Position numbers and translations under genes: made by a program
Origin: Darksidea phi
Lineage: Eukaryota; Ascomycota; Dothideomycetes; Pleosporales; Lentitheciaceae
Assembly: GCA_030770425.1 (NCBI GenBank)
Contig: JASJFT010000069.1
Location: 124,001 to 188,000 of the forward strand
Direction of reading: 5' to 3'
DNA length: 64,000 nt
Shown here: positions 11,326 to 23,263 of the stretch, piece after piece
How positions within the stretch are numbered: the first letter of the stretch is position 1
How the letters are laid out: each line of letters opens with the position of its first letter
The notes under the pieces: generated by a model
Told to the model about the DNA's origin: nothing
Seen by the model: the letters and a program-made list of their open reading frames with translations, nothing else
Databases searched by the model: none

Positions 11326-13302
11326 CTAACTTGCCTGAGTGGGAAGGTTGGGCAGTTTTCCATGCGACAGGAATGTGCCGAAGCACTCGCGCATGTCGAG
11401 AACGAGCATGTCGGGCGCTTCCCATGCTGGTAGCGACGCTGGCCGCTGGTGTCGTTTTACCCAGGCTACATGGCTCGATGCGCTACCCCACATAACCGGC
11501 GTGGAGGAGCCATGGCTGTTGCCCGCTCTGAAAGAGCTTATCCCGAGTGGTACCGAACAGTACGATGCGGTTAAAGGCGAGGTTGGCGAGCTGTCAAGAT
11601 GCGCGCGGCGCAACCAGCGAAGTCCAGCTTCCGGTCCCGGCAGCCATTGCAGCATCGTCCAATTGAGGACCTCGGTAGGCGACCATGTATAATAGCTTGC
11701 AGTTGTCTCGCTCTGCCGAGGACTGAGCGGCTCCTCGGGGTGTCGGGCGGCTGACTGGATCCCGGCGTCTTGCGAGATGCGCGCATGCTGCGAGTCTTGC
11801 AATTCGAGTTCAGAGGGCGAGAGAAAAGGTGAGCGCGACCGAGAGGTAATCGGCGATTGGGAAGGCGCTCGAGTGTGTATGGCATCGAGTAAGCCGGCGA
11901 GAAGGCCGATCGGCGAGTCGCATAACGAGAAGGCGAGCGTTTGTGGTCGGTGCGAGTAGAGGCGCGCGAGCGTAGGATTCGGCAGCTCTCCACGGAATGT
12001 TAAGTCACACGCTGTTAAACGCTCGTCTAATCCAGCCTTCAAAGGCTTCTGAAGCTCAGAAGGCACGTAGCCAAAGCTCAGAAACGAGAGTTTGCCTTTC
12101 GTTAACTTCGCAAGCCGGTACTTGAGAAACGCCACTGGACTCCGCTTGAACGTGGGTTCAGCAAACGATGGGTTCGCAGTATGAACAGCAAGGCAATGCT
12201 CCGAGTGGTTCAAAGCTAGAGCTCGACAGATGCTAAAGCCCCTACAACAATTAGCGATTCTCTGCGTGTAAGGGGACGTCTTCGCTTACCATCCGGTGCC
12301 GTGAGTTACATAGCGCTTGTACCTGTAAGTCAACGCTAAACATCAGCGATGTCATCCAACCACGGCGAAGTAGAACGGTCTCATTCTACATGCATCGCAC
12401 ACATACCCTAACCGTTCCATGACGGCATCAAAAGCCCTTGCAGTCTCCTTAACACCAAACCCTTCCGACACCGCAGCATCACTAAACCCAAACCCCGGAA
12501 TACTAGGCACAACAACATGGAACGCCATCTGCGAACCCACTCCGTATCCCATCACCTCTTGGGGATCCGTCAGCGCATCAATAATCTTCTCCGCTTCAAC
12601 GAACGACGACGGCCAAGTGTGGCAGAAGAGGAGTGGGATAGCATTAGAGTGCGTCGAGCGCTTATGCACAAAGTGTATGCGCAAAGACTGCGATGCGGAT
12701 TGGGGTGTTGATGAAGAAGATGATGATGGCAACGGGATAGTAGTGCGGAATTGCGGGAGTGCGGTGTTGAAGTGGGTTTCTTGTGTGCGCCAGTCGTAGT
12801 GTTCAAGCCTATATGAGAGTCAGTATACCCGTAACACACGTGCTATAGGGGATGCGAATTTGATATGGTTCGCCTGGATCCATGCGATAGATAACGACCG
12901 CGTCGGCACCACGTTGACATTGACGAGCACTTAATGCCTTGCGCAACGCTTGTCGAATATCTTCAAGTTGTGTGATCCATAATACGCGCTTCAAACCCCA
13001 TTTTCACTCCGAAACCTCAATAGGACTTACCAATAATCCAACACCACCTCCAAAACCGACTTCGGCGTTCCCAGCGCCCATCTCCTTCCCTCACCGAGCT
13101 CAATCTCGCGCGGCAAGCGTGTAAGCTCTAGTTTCTTCTTCGTCAACTCGAGATATTTAGACGACACCTACTCGTCCACAGTTAGCACAACTCTAAAATG
13201 GGACCCGCGAGCGAAGTGGGTACGACATACATGCATACTATACGGGACGATCCTCTCCCTCTCCCTCTCCCCTTCTTCTTCAATCCTCCCCAACGTCGCC
13301 AT
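11326..13302 (-). CDS. Epoxide-hydrolase-like alpha/beta hydrolase, probable pseudoenzyme
   Basis: Five exons keep phase: 13302-13231, 13167-13031, 12808-12407, 12322-12290 and 12241-11326, giving 519 aa. Exons 1-2 encode an epoxide hydrolase N-terminal domain (ELTKKKLELTRLPREIELG, then a VVLDYW...HYDWRTQE helix). Exon 3 has the HTWP oxyanion-hole motif (HGWP in active enzymes). The nucleophile elbow, GGDWGS-like in active members, reads GTGWGF across exons 4-5, so the Asp nucleophile is Gly. The cap retains RPQTLAFSLCDSPIGLLAG and WSPTEVLNWTMLQW. In the C-terminal catalytic-His block, where relatives have GGHFAAWE, this protein has PASLPAWE, so the His appears to be Ser. A disordered Ser-rich insert (about residues 355-400) splits the cap. 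The gene is spliced and open throughout, so I read it as an expressed non-hydrolytic homologue rather than a dead gene; this is inference. Confidence 0.8.
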
Positions 13303-13903
13303 CCCAGTCTGATTACAGTAACGAACGAAGATGATAGTCCAAGCGAGTGTAGGCACAAATTAAAAAAAACTTCACACAATCCTCACATGTGTGATGAATA
13401 GAAAGCAATTATCGCAGTCCTAAAGTAAGGCAGTAACATCGGTGCAAAATGCTAGGCGCATTACCCACGAGTACATATGTATTTCAAATGGTCCGCCTAA
13501 TAGCATAACCGATAAGCCCTCGACGATCTCCAGCCTGATGGACCAGAGGGATTACGCGTTTTGCATTATCGCACGCGAGGTCTAGATCCCACGCAACCCG
13601 TTTGCGTTGCGGTCGTTGGTCTAAGTCCCAAAGTGTGCGACATGCAGGTGGTGACAGTTGTTTGCCACACATTGTGGCTCAGCACCGCCACCGCGCTGAA
13701 ACGAAAACTGATCTGCAAACGCCCAGTCTAATCGAGTCTCGAAACGAGACGTTGCGCATCGGACAGTCCAATCAGAGGAAAAGGCTACATGTATTCTGCT
13801 GCGAATAATTAAAAGGGCGTGGCCAATATCTTCCACAATCCTTGGGACCTGACAGCTCGCTAATCCCCATCGCCTCTTTCTAACACGTTGAGGTCGGCAT
13901 CGC
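13303..13903. other. Intergenic stretch
   Basis: This 600-bp stretch lies between the HID1 stop and the start of the downstream epoxide-hydrolase-like gene (both minus strand). It presumably holds that gene's promoter. No other feature is seen. Confidence 0.4.
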
Positions 13904-16880
13904 CTACACATCTCTAACCGTTCCAGGGGCACCCCCGTTATTGCCACCCCCGGGCGCTCCTCTCTGCGCTCCCTGATTGCCAGCCCCCCTTAGATTCAGG
14001 CTTCCAATCCTCTGCACAAGATTGGTTCCCACGGCATCCACCGCGCCCCTCGGCGCCAGCAAACTCGGGGTCTGAGCCGCCGCCTCCTGCACCTTGAACA
14101 GTCTTATACTGGTGTTATTCCAAACGCCCGCCGTCCCCTTGGACACGGTCATTTCTCCTGCGAAGACAAAGCCCCAGAGGAGGGACTCGTACCAGCCGAG
14201 CGAAAGCGGTGACCATTCAAAGGAGTGGACGCGGATGGGTGAGGGTTCGATGCCGCGGACTTCTGTGTCGCGGATTGTTCGGAGGGCTGCTGGGGTGTCT
14301 GTTATGGAGCTTCCTGTGCTGGGGAGTTTAGGGCTGAGCTCAGCGATGAGCATGAGGATTGTGTGGAGCGGCAGCTCGGGCAGCCAGGTTTCAATCTAGA
14401 AGCGGTTAGTGTTATTGTGGTAGAGAAGGAATGGTACTCACCCATGTAGCAGATGGTGTAAAGAACTCGCTGGACCCAAGAATGGGTGTAGTGAGACTGC
14501 TAAGACTAGTCGTGCTATTTTGTCGGGAGAAGGCGGGCTGACCAACGGGCCGCTTGCCCCTGGCCTTCTCTGACATGCCTCGCAATTGTAGAGGTACCGA
14601 ATCGTCTACCGACGACGTGATGGACGCACTCCGAGAGGCCGCCGAGGGCGACTGCGGGATTCCTTGGGGAGTGGTTTGGTCTGCATCGGAATCGTCATCG
14701 TCGCCTATGGCAAAAGCGCTATTTTCCTCCGGCACGTTAGTCAACGTTGGCGTACGAGGGACGGTGGGACTTCGCAAGCTGTCGATGGAATCTGCTCTCT
14801 GGGGCTCTCCAGCATTTTCCTTGCGCAGCTGGTTCTGGCGTGCGATCTCTTCCTGTCCACTTTCTAGCGTGAAGTTTCGTAAAGCTTGGAACCGTTTCCG
14901 AGATCTAATAATGGCGTATACCAGATTCGGGTTATCTAGGCACGGTCAGCTTTTGAAGCGCATCAAGTGGTGAGTTAAGTACTTCGGTATTGATGCTCAA
15001 CTATGGCGTTCAGCGCTTCGAGCAATGACTGAAGCAATGTGTGGTTGCTCTCGTTCGCAAACAGAAAGCTGGGAGAAGACATAGATGCGAACAGCTGCAG
15101 CAATTTCGAGCTCGGTGCGCGTCCAAGGTTCTGCACATATGCTGCTATGTTGTTGATGATAGCTAATAGAGCTGGGTATATGGCATCGAGCTTGCCTTTG
15201 CTCGTAGTAAGTAGGGTGTAGATAGACTGTTCAATTTTAGAGTTGCCCAATATAAGCTTCGTGCCACTTACGGTGATCAGATAATCGGCATATGTGCCAT
15301 GGAAATTCGGGATTCGAATACTGGAAGGCAGCGACTCCTGGCCCTCGAATGTTTTGTTGAGACTCTTTCCAAAGTGCGGTTCAACACTAAGGGTCTGTAA
15401 AACGAAGACGCACATGCGCACCAGTCCCTGCTTTGTAGGATCGTTACGATGGTCGATGGCGTAGTAGAGTACTAGTACTACAAAGTCGTGGGCACGGTCA
15501 GTGTCGATGATGAAGGATCGGAAGCGCTTATTGCACTGAAGAGTCTCCCAGAAGAGCATGATCATCTCCGGCGCCCATGTCAGTGACTTGTGGCTGCCTG
15601 GCAGGTATGAATTGTTTGCTTGGAGCTGGTATTAATTAGCGAAAGCAACTAGTGCAGGATAACAGTCATCATACTGGCTGGTTCAATACCCTTGTCATTC
15701 CATCGACGAGGAACTGGAAGTCTTGTGGGCGGTGCAAGCGGCCAAGGAAGTAGCGGAAGGAGTTTCGGGGAGGGTTTCCCGTGCCAGGTTCTGGAATTGG
15801 ATAGAGGATGAGGACGAGGAGCAGCTGTAGACAATATGTGACCAATATCTGCTTCTGGTCTTTAAACACAACGTGGTCGTACGGCACGCGCCACGACGCC
15901 GGGTTGTATTTGAGTGTCTGCCAACATTAGACGCAGACATGTCCGGAGCTTGACCGTACTCACGGTATTGAGGAGCGAGCAAAGTACCGATAGCACGACC
16001 TGCTTATCGGGGCAGCTTGCCATGTAGGTGATGGCTTTGACGCCCTTGACCGGTAGTACATCTGCGCGTGTCAGTATATCACCTTGCACCACACCAGATC
16101 ACGGGACACTCACTAGCTGACATGTACATGGACTTGCTCGCCAGTGTGAGCAGCAGCCGCAGGATCTCGGTCCTGTTATTCTCGAACTCCTTAGTCGAGG
16201 CAATAGGCGTGTTGCAGCCCACCCCGCTCTGCCATATTGCGTACGTCACCTTGGCCTTCCCGTCGGGCACCTTGGGCAGCGTGAACTCGGAGAAGAAGAG
16301 CAGGTCGATCAGTGTGTCGATGATCTCCTCGGCCAGAGGCTTTGCTTTCTCGAACTCTGGCTCCTGCTCTGTTGGCGTCTGCTCGGCGTCTGCCTCATCA
16401 AAGATGACCTCCGTCTGGGCGAGCTGGCCCCGGCGACTGCGCTTTCGCCGTGCGCCCCAGAAGAACTTGTCCTCCCATGACTCTAGATGGTCCGCCTCGT
16501 ATATGAAAGGGAGGATGCGCGTGAGCACCCGGATGCAGTTGAGGGCGTCCCGCTCGGGGGCTAGCTCTGGGTCGGGGAAGGAGGGGTGGCTGCGCAGGAC
16601 GCAGAGCCGCGACGTGACGGCAAGGACGAGCGTCTCGAGGTTGGCGAGGTTATTGTCGCGCGTGCGCCGGATGTCGGCGGGCGAGAAGAGCGAGAAGACA
16701 TCCTCTGTGGATTCGGGCAGCTCCCAGAACTACACATGTCGCGGCGAGTCAGTGGCCTGCGATGCAGTGGAGAGAGCACCTTACGCCAGTCCAGTAATTA
16801 TCATCCGCGGGGATCTGCTTGGGCTCCGAGAGGCGGAAGATGCCCTGCTTGAAGCTGAGTTTGGAGTCGGACGCGCCCAT
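13904..16880 (-). CDS. HID1: HID1-family Golgi/secretory trafficking protein
   Basis: Seven exons keep phase throughout: 16880-16785, 16729-16114, 16061-15964, 15917-15675, 15625-14983, 14935-14442 and 14395-13904, predicting 893 aa. The N-terminus MGASDSKLSFK fits an N-myristoylated Gly2, as in animal HID1 and fission yeast Ftp105, peripheral membrane proteins of the Golgi that act in trafficking. Family landmarks in order: FWELPES, a long helical-repeat body, VLSVLCSLLNT spliced to LKYNP, YLPGSHKSLTWAPEM, NNPNLVYAIIRSRKRF, and the C-terminal FEWSPLSLGWYESLLWGF. A Ser/Asp-rich disordered linker lies near residues 600-690. Introns are 43-67 nt. The start is divergent from SSL2 across about 430 bp, so the two may share a promoter region. 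Confidence 0.92.
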
Positions 16881-17313
16881 TGGAATGCATCACTTGGGTG
16901 CATGCAAGGGTGCGGGCGACGTGGTGGAGCAGTGGGTGAGGTGTGAGGTCGGGTACACAAACGGTGCAAACAGCAAACACCAGTTGACAGTCTCACATGC
17001 TTGCGCGATCTCAGGCCGCATATTCCCAGGACGTGCATTCGAGCGTCACCTACCCTTTTATTTCCAAACCACACCCATATCATTCCCAACAGCACTTTGA
17101 TTGCAATCTATGTGAGGAGGTGCTTGGCTGACTAAGAAGACTTGGCGTTCTTTCTTCTACTTCAAATCCACCGCCACTGCGCCTCACATCTCCAAGCCCG
17201 CAACCGTTCAACGCGACACCTCTGCCTGCGCGACGTCTAAACCCGCCTCGCGCACGCTTCCATAGACCATTACCAAGCCTGTGCATTAAGTCGCAGTACG
17301 CGACCGCGCCGCC
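16881..17313. promoter_or_regulatory. Bidirectional promoter region between HID1 and SSL2
   Basis: 433 bp separate the two divergent start codons. The SSL2 side (17160-17290) is C/T-rich on the plus strand, typical of filamentous fungal core promoters and leaders. I see no canonical TATA box. Assignment rests on gene orientation. Confidence 0.6.
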
Positions 17314-19704
17314 ATGCCGCCGAAGCGCAAGGCCCAGGCAGTTGCGGAGGACGAGTTGAACTGGGACCAAGATGACACGCCCCTGGAGGATCAGGCCATG
17401 TACGACGATCTGAAGGACATGTTTGCGCCTGCTCAGCAGCGGACGAACCAGCGCCGCGATGCCGCGTCCTTTCTCTTCAAGTTCGACCATGCGGACGCTG
17501 TGCTGAAGCCTGACCATGCCAACCGGCCTCTCTGGGTCATGCATAACGGACGCATCATCTTGGAGTCATTCAGCCCTCTTTTCGATGAGACTCAAGATTT
17601 TCTGATCAACATTGCCGAGCCGTTGTCCCGCGTGTCGCGTATGCATGAGTACACCCTAACCACCCACAGCCTCTTCGCTGCTGTCTCGGTGGGTCACTCG
17701 GGTAGAGAAATCATCGACAGATTGGAGAAGTACTCGAAGACTACTCTAAACCCCGAGGTCGTTGCCTTCATAGACAAGTCAACCTCATCGTTCGGCAAGG
17801 CTAAGATTGTGTTGAAGAAGACGCTTTCATATATCGAGAGTGACGATCCTGCCATTCTCCGCAAGCTGCTCCAAGACGGCACTATAGCCTCGTGTCGCGC
17901 CGACAGCACCGAAGGTCTCATCCAAGAGGCCGCTCCCAAAATTGGTGTCATGGCTATTCCTGGGACAAAGTTGGCTGCTGGTGCGAGTCAAGTCGCTCAA
18001 CCAGCCGTCACCGAGCCACAAGCCCCAGTTGACATGATCACTGCGCTGAGGGAAGAGGACGATGAAGAAGAGCTTGCGCAAGTCCACTCGTTTCAGATTA
18101 GGAGCGAGGAGCGCGAGACCGTCATCAAGCGCTGCCAACAACTCGGTCTGCCTCTGACTGAGGAATACGACTTCAACAACGATGAAAACAACGCAACTCT
18201 TGACATCGATCTGAAGCCCCATGCACAGATCCGGTATTACCAAGAGAAGGCGCTCAGCAAGATGTTTTCCAACTCGCGCGCCCGTTCAGGAATCATCGTC
18301 CTTCCTTGTGGTGCTGGTAAGACGTTGGTCGGCATTACAGCCGCATGCGGAGTCAAAAAATCCGTCGTTGTCCTCTGTACGAGCGCCATGTCTGTTGTTC
18401 AGTGGCGAGCGGAATTTCTAAAATGGTCCAACATCAGTCCCGACGATATCGCCGTCTTCACCGCCGATAGCAAGAAGACGTTTCCTAACAACGCCGGTAT
18501 CCTTATCAGCACATACTCGATGCTTACCACAGTTAGAAATCGTTCTTATGATTCGGAGAAGGTCATGCAGTTCATTCGGTCGCGAGAATGGGGGCTTCTC
18601 ATCGCAGATGAGGTCCACGTCGTGCCTGCACAGATGTTTAAGCAGGTCACTTATTCCATTGCTTCACATTCCAAGCTAGGTTTAACGGCTACCTTACTTC
18701 GAGAGGATGACAAAATCCAGGACTTGAACTTTCTAATTGGGCCGAAGCTCTACGAAGCGAACTGGCAAGAACTTTCAGAGCAAGGCCACATCGCCAAGGT
18801 GCAGTGCGCCGAAGTGTGGTGCCAGATGACACCGGAGTTCTACGCGGAGTGGCTGCGGTCGTCAACCAACGTCAATAAAAAGCTTCTCCTGTCCTCTCTC
18901 AACCCCAGAAAGTTCCAGGCTTGCCAATTCCTCATCGACTTCCACGAGGCGCGTGGCGACAAGATCATTGTCTTTTCCGATAACGTTTTCGCGCTGGAGA
19001 AGTACGCGCTGAAGCTCGGAAAAGCTTTCATCTACGGTGGCACTCCGCAAAACGAGCGTCTCCGCATTCTCGAAAACTTCCAGCACAATGAACTTGTCAA
19101 CACCATCTTCCTATCTAAGATTGGTGATACTAGTCTGGACTTGCCAGAGGCGACCTGTCTCATCCAGATTTCGGCCCACTACGGTTCCCGGCGTCAAGAA
19201 GCCCAACGACTGGGCCGTATCCTCCGAGCGAAGCGGAGAAACGATGAAGGTTTTAATGCTTTCTTCTACTCACTCGTGTCCAAAGACACAGACGAGATGT
19301 ACTTTTCGTCAAAACGTCAAGCATTCCTCGTCGACCAAGGATACGCTTTCAAGGTCATCACCCGTTTGACAGGGATGGACAAGCGCACTGATCTGGCCTT
19401 TTCCACCCCGCAAGAGCGACGGGAATTGCTTATGGAGGTCTGCCTCGCCAAGGATACGGAGGCTGCTGAAGAAAAGATTGACGGTGATATGTTTGGGACC
19501 AGATTTGCCAGTGGCAAGACTAAGAAGGCTCGGGCGAAGAGGACTGCAGGAACGCTCTCGGAACTATCCGGCGGCCAGGACATGGCGTACATTGAGTACA
19601 ACAAGAGCAGAAACAAGGAAATCAAGGCCAAAAGCGTCAAGAACAACTTCCTGCGGAAGCTTAAAAGCAGCACGGCCAACGCGAAGAAGAAGGCTGGCGA
19701 GTAA
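17314..19704 (+). CDS. SSL2: TFIIH subunit XPB/Ssl2, 3'-5' DNA translocase
   Basis: An intron-free 796-aa frame starts at the ATG at 17314. Ssl2/XPB is the DNA translocase of TFIIH that opens promoters and acts in nucleotide excision repair. Visible features: an N-terminal XPB domain (RPLWVMHNGRIILESFSP, about residues 70-87); Walker A GAGKT near 334-338; DEVH box at about 432-435; SAT-like GLTATLL followed by the RED motif at about 463-465; and motif VI QRLGRILRAKR near 631-641. The C-terminus is Lys-rich (KSRNKEIKAKSVKNN, KKKAGE), as in yeast Ssl2. Length is normal for fungi (about 800-845). No disruption; one of the most secure calls in the window. Confidence 0.97.
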   Translation: MPPKRKAQAVAEDELNWDQDDTPLEDQAMYDDLKDMFAPAQQRTNQRRDAASFLFKFDHADAVLKPDHANRPLWVMHNGRIILESFSPLFDETQDFLINIAEPLSRVSRMHEYTLTTHSLFAAVSVGHSGREIIDRLEKYSKTTLNPEVVAFIDKSTSSFGKAKIVLKKTLSYIESDDPAILRKLLQDGTIASCRADSTEGLIQEAAPKIGVMAIPGTKLAAGASQVAQPAVTEPQAPVDMITALREEDDEEELAQVHSFQIRSEERETVIKRCQQLGLPLTEEYDFNNDENNATLDIDLKPHAQIRYYQEKALSKMFSNSRARSGIIVLPCGAGKTLVGITAACGVKKSVVVLCTSAMSVVQWRAEFLKWSNISPDDIAVFTADSKKTFPNNAGILISTYSMLTTVRNRSYDSEKVMQFIRSREWGLLIADEVHVVPAQMFKQVTYSIASHSKLGLTATLLREDDKIQDLNFLIGPKLYEANWQELSEQGHIAKVQCAEVWCQMTPEFYAEWLRSSTNVNKKLLLSSLNPRKFQACQFLIDFHEARGDKIIVFSDNVFALEKYALKLGKAFIYGGTPQNERLRILENFQHNELVNTIFLSKIGDTSLDLPEATCLIQISAHYGSRRQEAQRLGRILRAKRRNDEGFNAFFYSLVSKDTDEMYFSSKRQAFLVDQGYAFKVITRLTGMDKRTDLAFSTPQERRELLMEVCLAKDTEAAEEKIDGDMFGTRFASGKTKKARAKRTAGTLSELSGGQDMAYIEYNKSRNKEIKAKSVKNNFLRKLKSSTANAKKKAGE

Positions 19705-20722
19705 ATTGGTATTGGACTTTTGGATTCCAGGATGCACGTAGAATGTCTGCTTTTGGCATCTAGCTCCCTTTGATAACGATGGCTCGATTGGACGGAACAT
19801 GTAATATTGTTTTGAGGCGAACAATCGGCAATCGTAGTCTTGCACAATCACACCGTTCACGTCCCAGTTTGAATTGCCACTGCTCTGTCCATGAAGCTCG
19901 TGCGGCGAAAGAGGGCGCGCGTTTAGCCGATCTCAACCCCGCCTTCCGAACATCTACGCAACGTTCCTCCATCCTTTTCGCCAGTCGGACTTGTTTCCTC
20001 CTTCTTTCTATTCGTCGGCTGCATGTACCCGACTACTCCTTTGGTAACGGCAGGATGTTGCAAGGGCACCTCAAGTGCTGGAAGTGGCTAGGACGCACGT
20101 GTCAACATGTTCGCTGACGCCGTTGAGCAGCTCGATGGCAGGAGAAATGCAAGCGAAACCCCCACTCGGGGTTATTTCATATAAATCGCATCTGGTGGTG
20201 AAGGCTGCAAAGGTGCAACGGCTGTCTGTAGGCGGCGGGCCAGGTAAAGCAAAGATGTGCAGACCAATGCGCGCATGCTATTGGCTGCGGGCCTCCGGGA
20301 TCGCTTCCGGAATCGCCTCCGGAATCGCCTCCGGCGAGGTCCATTTGGCTGGCTTGCACGGGAACAGGCTTGCCGCGCTGCGATCACGAATGAACTGGGC
20401 GGTGCTGAATGTGGCTCCGCGGTAGCATTTGTTGTCGCTGTTCAATTCGCGATGCGGGTCATCGTCGGCTCTCCTCGCTGGCTAGCAAGCTTTCCCCGTA
20501 GAAAATCCTTCCTCGTAGACAAATGGATCCAGTATAACACCATGTCCATAGAAGGGAGTTTGCCACGCAGTCCTGTCGACGTCTGACTCGTGCAGCCTGC
20601 CAAACGTCGTCACTCGCATGTTCTTGCTGATCCGTCCGCTTTTAAACAGAGATGGGTGACGGCCGGGTGGCCACCATCATATCAATCATTGACCCTCGTC
20701 TAAATCTCTAACTCAACCTGCC
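19705..20722. other. Intergenic stretch with a 12-bp triple repeat
   Basis: About 1 kb between SSL2 and the Zn2Cys6 gene. Near 20294-20332 a 12-bp unit of the form 'ggaatcgcctcc' occurs three times with small changes. The last 100 bp are likely the promoter and leader of the downstream regulator. No gene is supported. Confidence 0.4.
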
Positions 20723-23263
20723 ATGGCCACTTTTCGTCCGCTTCAGCCCGCGCCCACGGAAGAACAGGCTCCTCAACCCCAGGGTAGACCGCTACTAATG
20801 CCGAAACCGAAGCGAACCGTGACACTCGGAGCTTGTGTGGCCTGTAAGCCTGTCCATTTGGCACCTCCCCAGAGACCCTCCTGGTCTGCACCAACATGTA
20901 GCAACTACCTTCATAACTTTGCTAATCATGTGATCGCCAGGTCGCAAGCGAAAGTCAAAGGTAGGCACAGAGCTTAGCTTTTGGTAAAACATGCCTCGGG
21001 TACTGACAGGGTGCAGTGCGACGGCCACCGTCCAGTGTGTACTTGTTGTGCTCAGAAAGAGACAGAATGTGCCTATGAGCTAGGACCGAACGAGAAGCCG
21101 TTTCAGGCAATGAAAAGGAAGAACGAGGAGATGCAGGGCGAACTCTCAAATTTGCGCCAACTCTACGATTTTCTACGCCTACGTCCCGAACACGAGGCGT
21201 TGGAGTTCCTGAAACGAATACGGGTCCATCCTCCCGATATATCGCCTTCTCATCGCATACAAGAACTAGCCGAGGCCGCTCGGCACGGTGACCTTGAGCC
21301 CCCATGCAGCCTTCCTACGAGGCACCGGGCCGATTTCGGACACCCTTTGACGCTGCCGCCCCTCCGCCTCGCACTTGACTCCCCAAGTTCCGATTCAAAT
21401 CATCTTCCGTTCCCAAGCATGCTCGCGTTAAGTCCGGGGGGCCCCGCGAGCCAGCGGCGCCGTCATACTTCAGACGCAGATGTCTCCGCCCGGTATGCAA
21501 TACAGGCAACATTGGTAGGGCAATTTTGACCAACCTCAGTTCAGATAGCCATAAGTCTCCCTCTCTTCCGAGCCTTATAGAGGCGTTCCTACATCCCCTA
21601 GATGAGTCATCCGATTCTCGACTAGCTGCAGCGAAGAACTGGACAAGAGTCACAGACGACAGCCAATTTTTGGCCTCGCTTCTGTCCGCCTGGCATACGT
21701 GGGAGTATTCCTACTATCATTTCTTCGATTGGGACATCTTCCTAGAAGACATGTTGAACAACCGGACAGACTTTTGTTCGGAGCTACTTGTAAATGCAAT
21801 CTTAGCTACTGCCGGCGTAAGTGAAAGACAGGCTCTAACATATACACTCAGGTATGTTTCAAGTAAAAGTTGGCTGACTCTTCACCAGTTCCAGTCGCCA
21901 CTCGTGAACGACCGTTCCAAACCTTTTAGCGACAATGCTATGACTCGCTTTTACAGAGAAGCCCGGCGGTTATGGGAGCTTGAAGAGGGTCAAGACAATC
22001 TTCCTCGTCTTCAAGCCGCATTGTGCCTGTTCATGGTATTGGGTAAACACGGTCGCGACAAGGTCGGACATACCTTTCTACTAGAAGCATGTCGAATCGC
22101 TCGCAGTTTGGGCTTGTTCCGCCTCTCACCTTCTCCTGCACAGAAACCACCACATGTATCAGGAGAGAAATGGGCGAAAGCTCGAGCTGTGAGCGCATGG
22201 GCATTGTTTAATTTTCAATTGTGAGTTCGACGCAGGATCGATTTGTGTGTCATATGGCTCACAAACCCAGGACGATGTCTTTCACTTACTCCTTCCCGCC
22301 AATACTCCAATCTCAACCACCGTTCGCCATTCCCTACGATGATACACCTGAAAGAGAAGGTACGCAACTATCGTTTTGCTTGTTGCTGTTATTTGCCAAC
22401 ACCTGTAGCTCTTTTTCGTTCCGAATGCGCTCGCAACGTGATTATCCTAGATTGCTCGAAGGCCCTCATGGATCCAGAAGAACCTGCCCCCGGTATTCCC
22501 CCAAAACCTGAAGAGGTTGAGGTGCTATACCTCAGGTTGAAGACCTGGTACGATGCACGACCGCAGAGCGTCCTTCCAGAAAACTTTCCTTCCCCTCAGA
22601 ATCTGCTTACTGCGTAAGTCTCTCAGCTACCATACATCGTGCCACCGTCTGACTCTGTTCAGTATGCAGTATCACGTGTCTGTTGTCCGACTGTTTCAAC
22701 CATTCGTCGATCGTGAAAGCTCCATCGGACGAATAACATCCTATCGGGATCACGCGCGCACGTTAACATCCGCGGCGATCCAGGAGCTACGCCAGCTCAT
22801 CATCCTTCAAGATATACGGCACGGCTGGACAAATGCCATACCGCTCGTTCTACACACAATAGTAGTCACAAGCTTTGGTTCTCTTGAAGAAATAGCGTTC
22901 CAAAACTGGTCAGAATCTGCACAAGAACCCAGTGGACCATACCAGGGTCTCTTGACCTGTCTACGGGCAATGAGTACCGTGTCAAGCTACGTCTTCTACG
23001 CACAGCTGCTCTTCCGTCTTCTCACGCAAACTTGCCAAACGCTGCACGTACCATTACCTGCAGAAATTGTCAGTCGACTGAATGATTATCAGAGTGAGGA
23101 ATGGACTAAGAATGCGGCGAACGTTGTGAGCAGCCAATATATTGCGGATTTGAGAAAGGCGGCATCGGATGTCGAAAACGCGAGAATGGACGCTATCATT
23201 TCGCAATGGGACGCTTTGGCTATCGTAGAAGAAGGGGTGAAAGCGAAGAAGACGGATTCGTAG
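20723..23263 (+). CDS. Zn(II)2Cys6 transcription factor with fungal-specific middle domain
   Basis: Eight exons in phase: 20723-20843, 20941-20960, 21017-21492, 21540-21816, 21889-22220, 22271-22359, 22409-22613 and 22663-23263, predicting 706 aa. The binuclear zinc cluster is split by two introns, one flanking a 20-nt exon. Spliced, it reads CVACRKRKSKCDGHRPVC and continues TCCAQKETEC, a regular Cx2Cx6Cx6Cx2Cx6C. A short coiled coil follows (AMKRKNEEMQGELSNLRQLY). The central part has family-like blocks: HTWEYSYYHFFDWDIFLEDM, FYREARRLWELEEG, and LPRLQAALCLFMVLGKHGRDK, like the nit-4/xlnR type of fungal trans domain. The 72-nt intron at 21817-21888 is in frame, so its retention would still be translatable. 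Likely a nuclear activator; targets unknown. It is 15 kb from the P450 cluster, so no link is implied. Confidence 0.88.

Noticed and set aside
16068..16946. 292-codon plus-strand frame
   Set aside because: Antisense to the first exons of HID1; Ser/Arg-rich shadow.
21493..21539. Apparent frameshift in the Zn2Cys6 regulator
   Set aside because: A 47-nt GTATGC...CTCAG intron restores the frame and family-like sequence.
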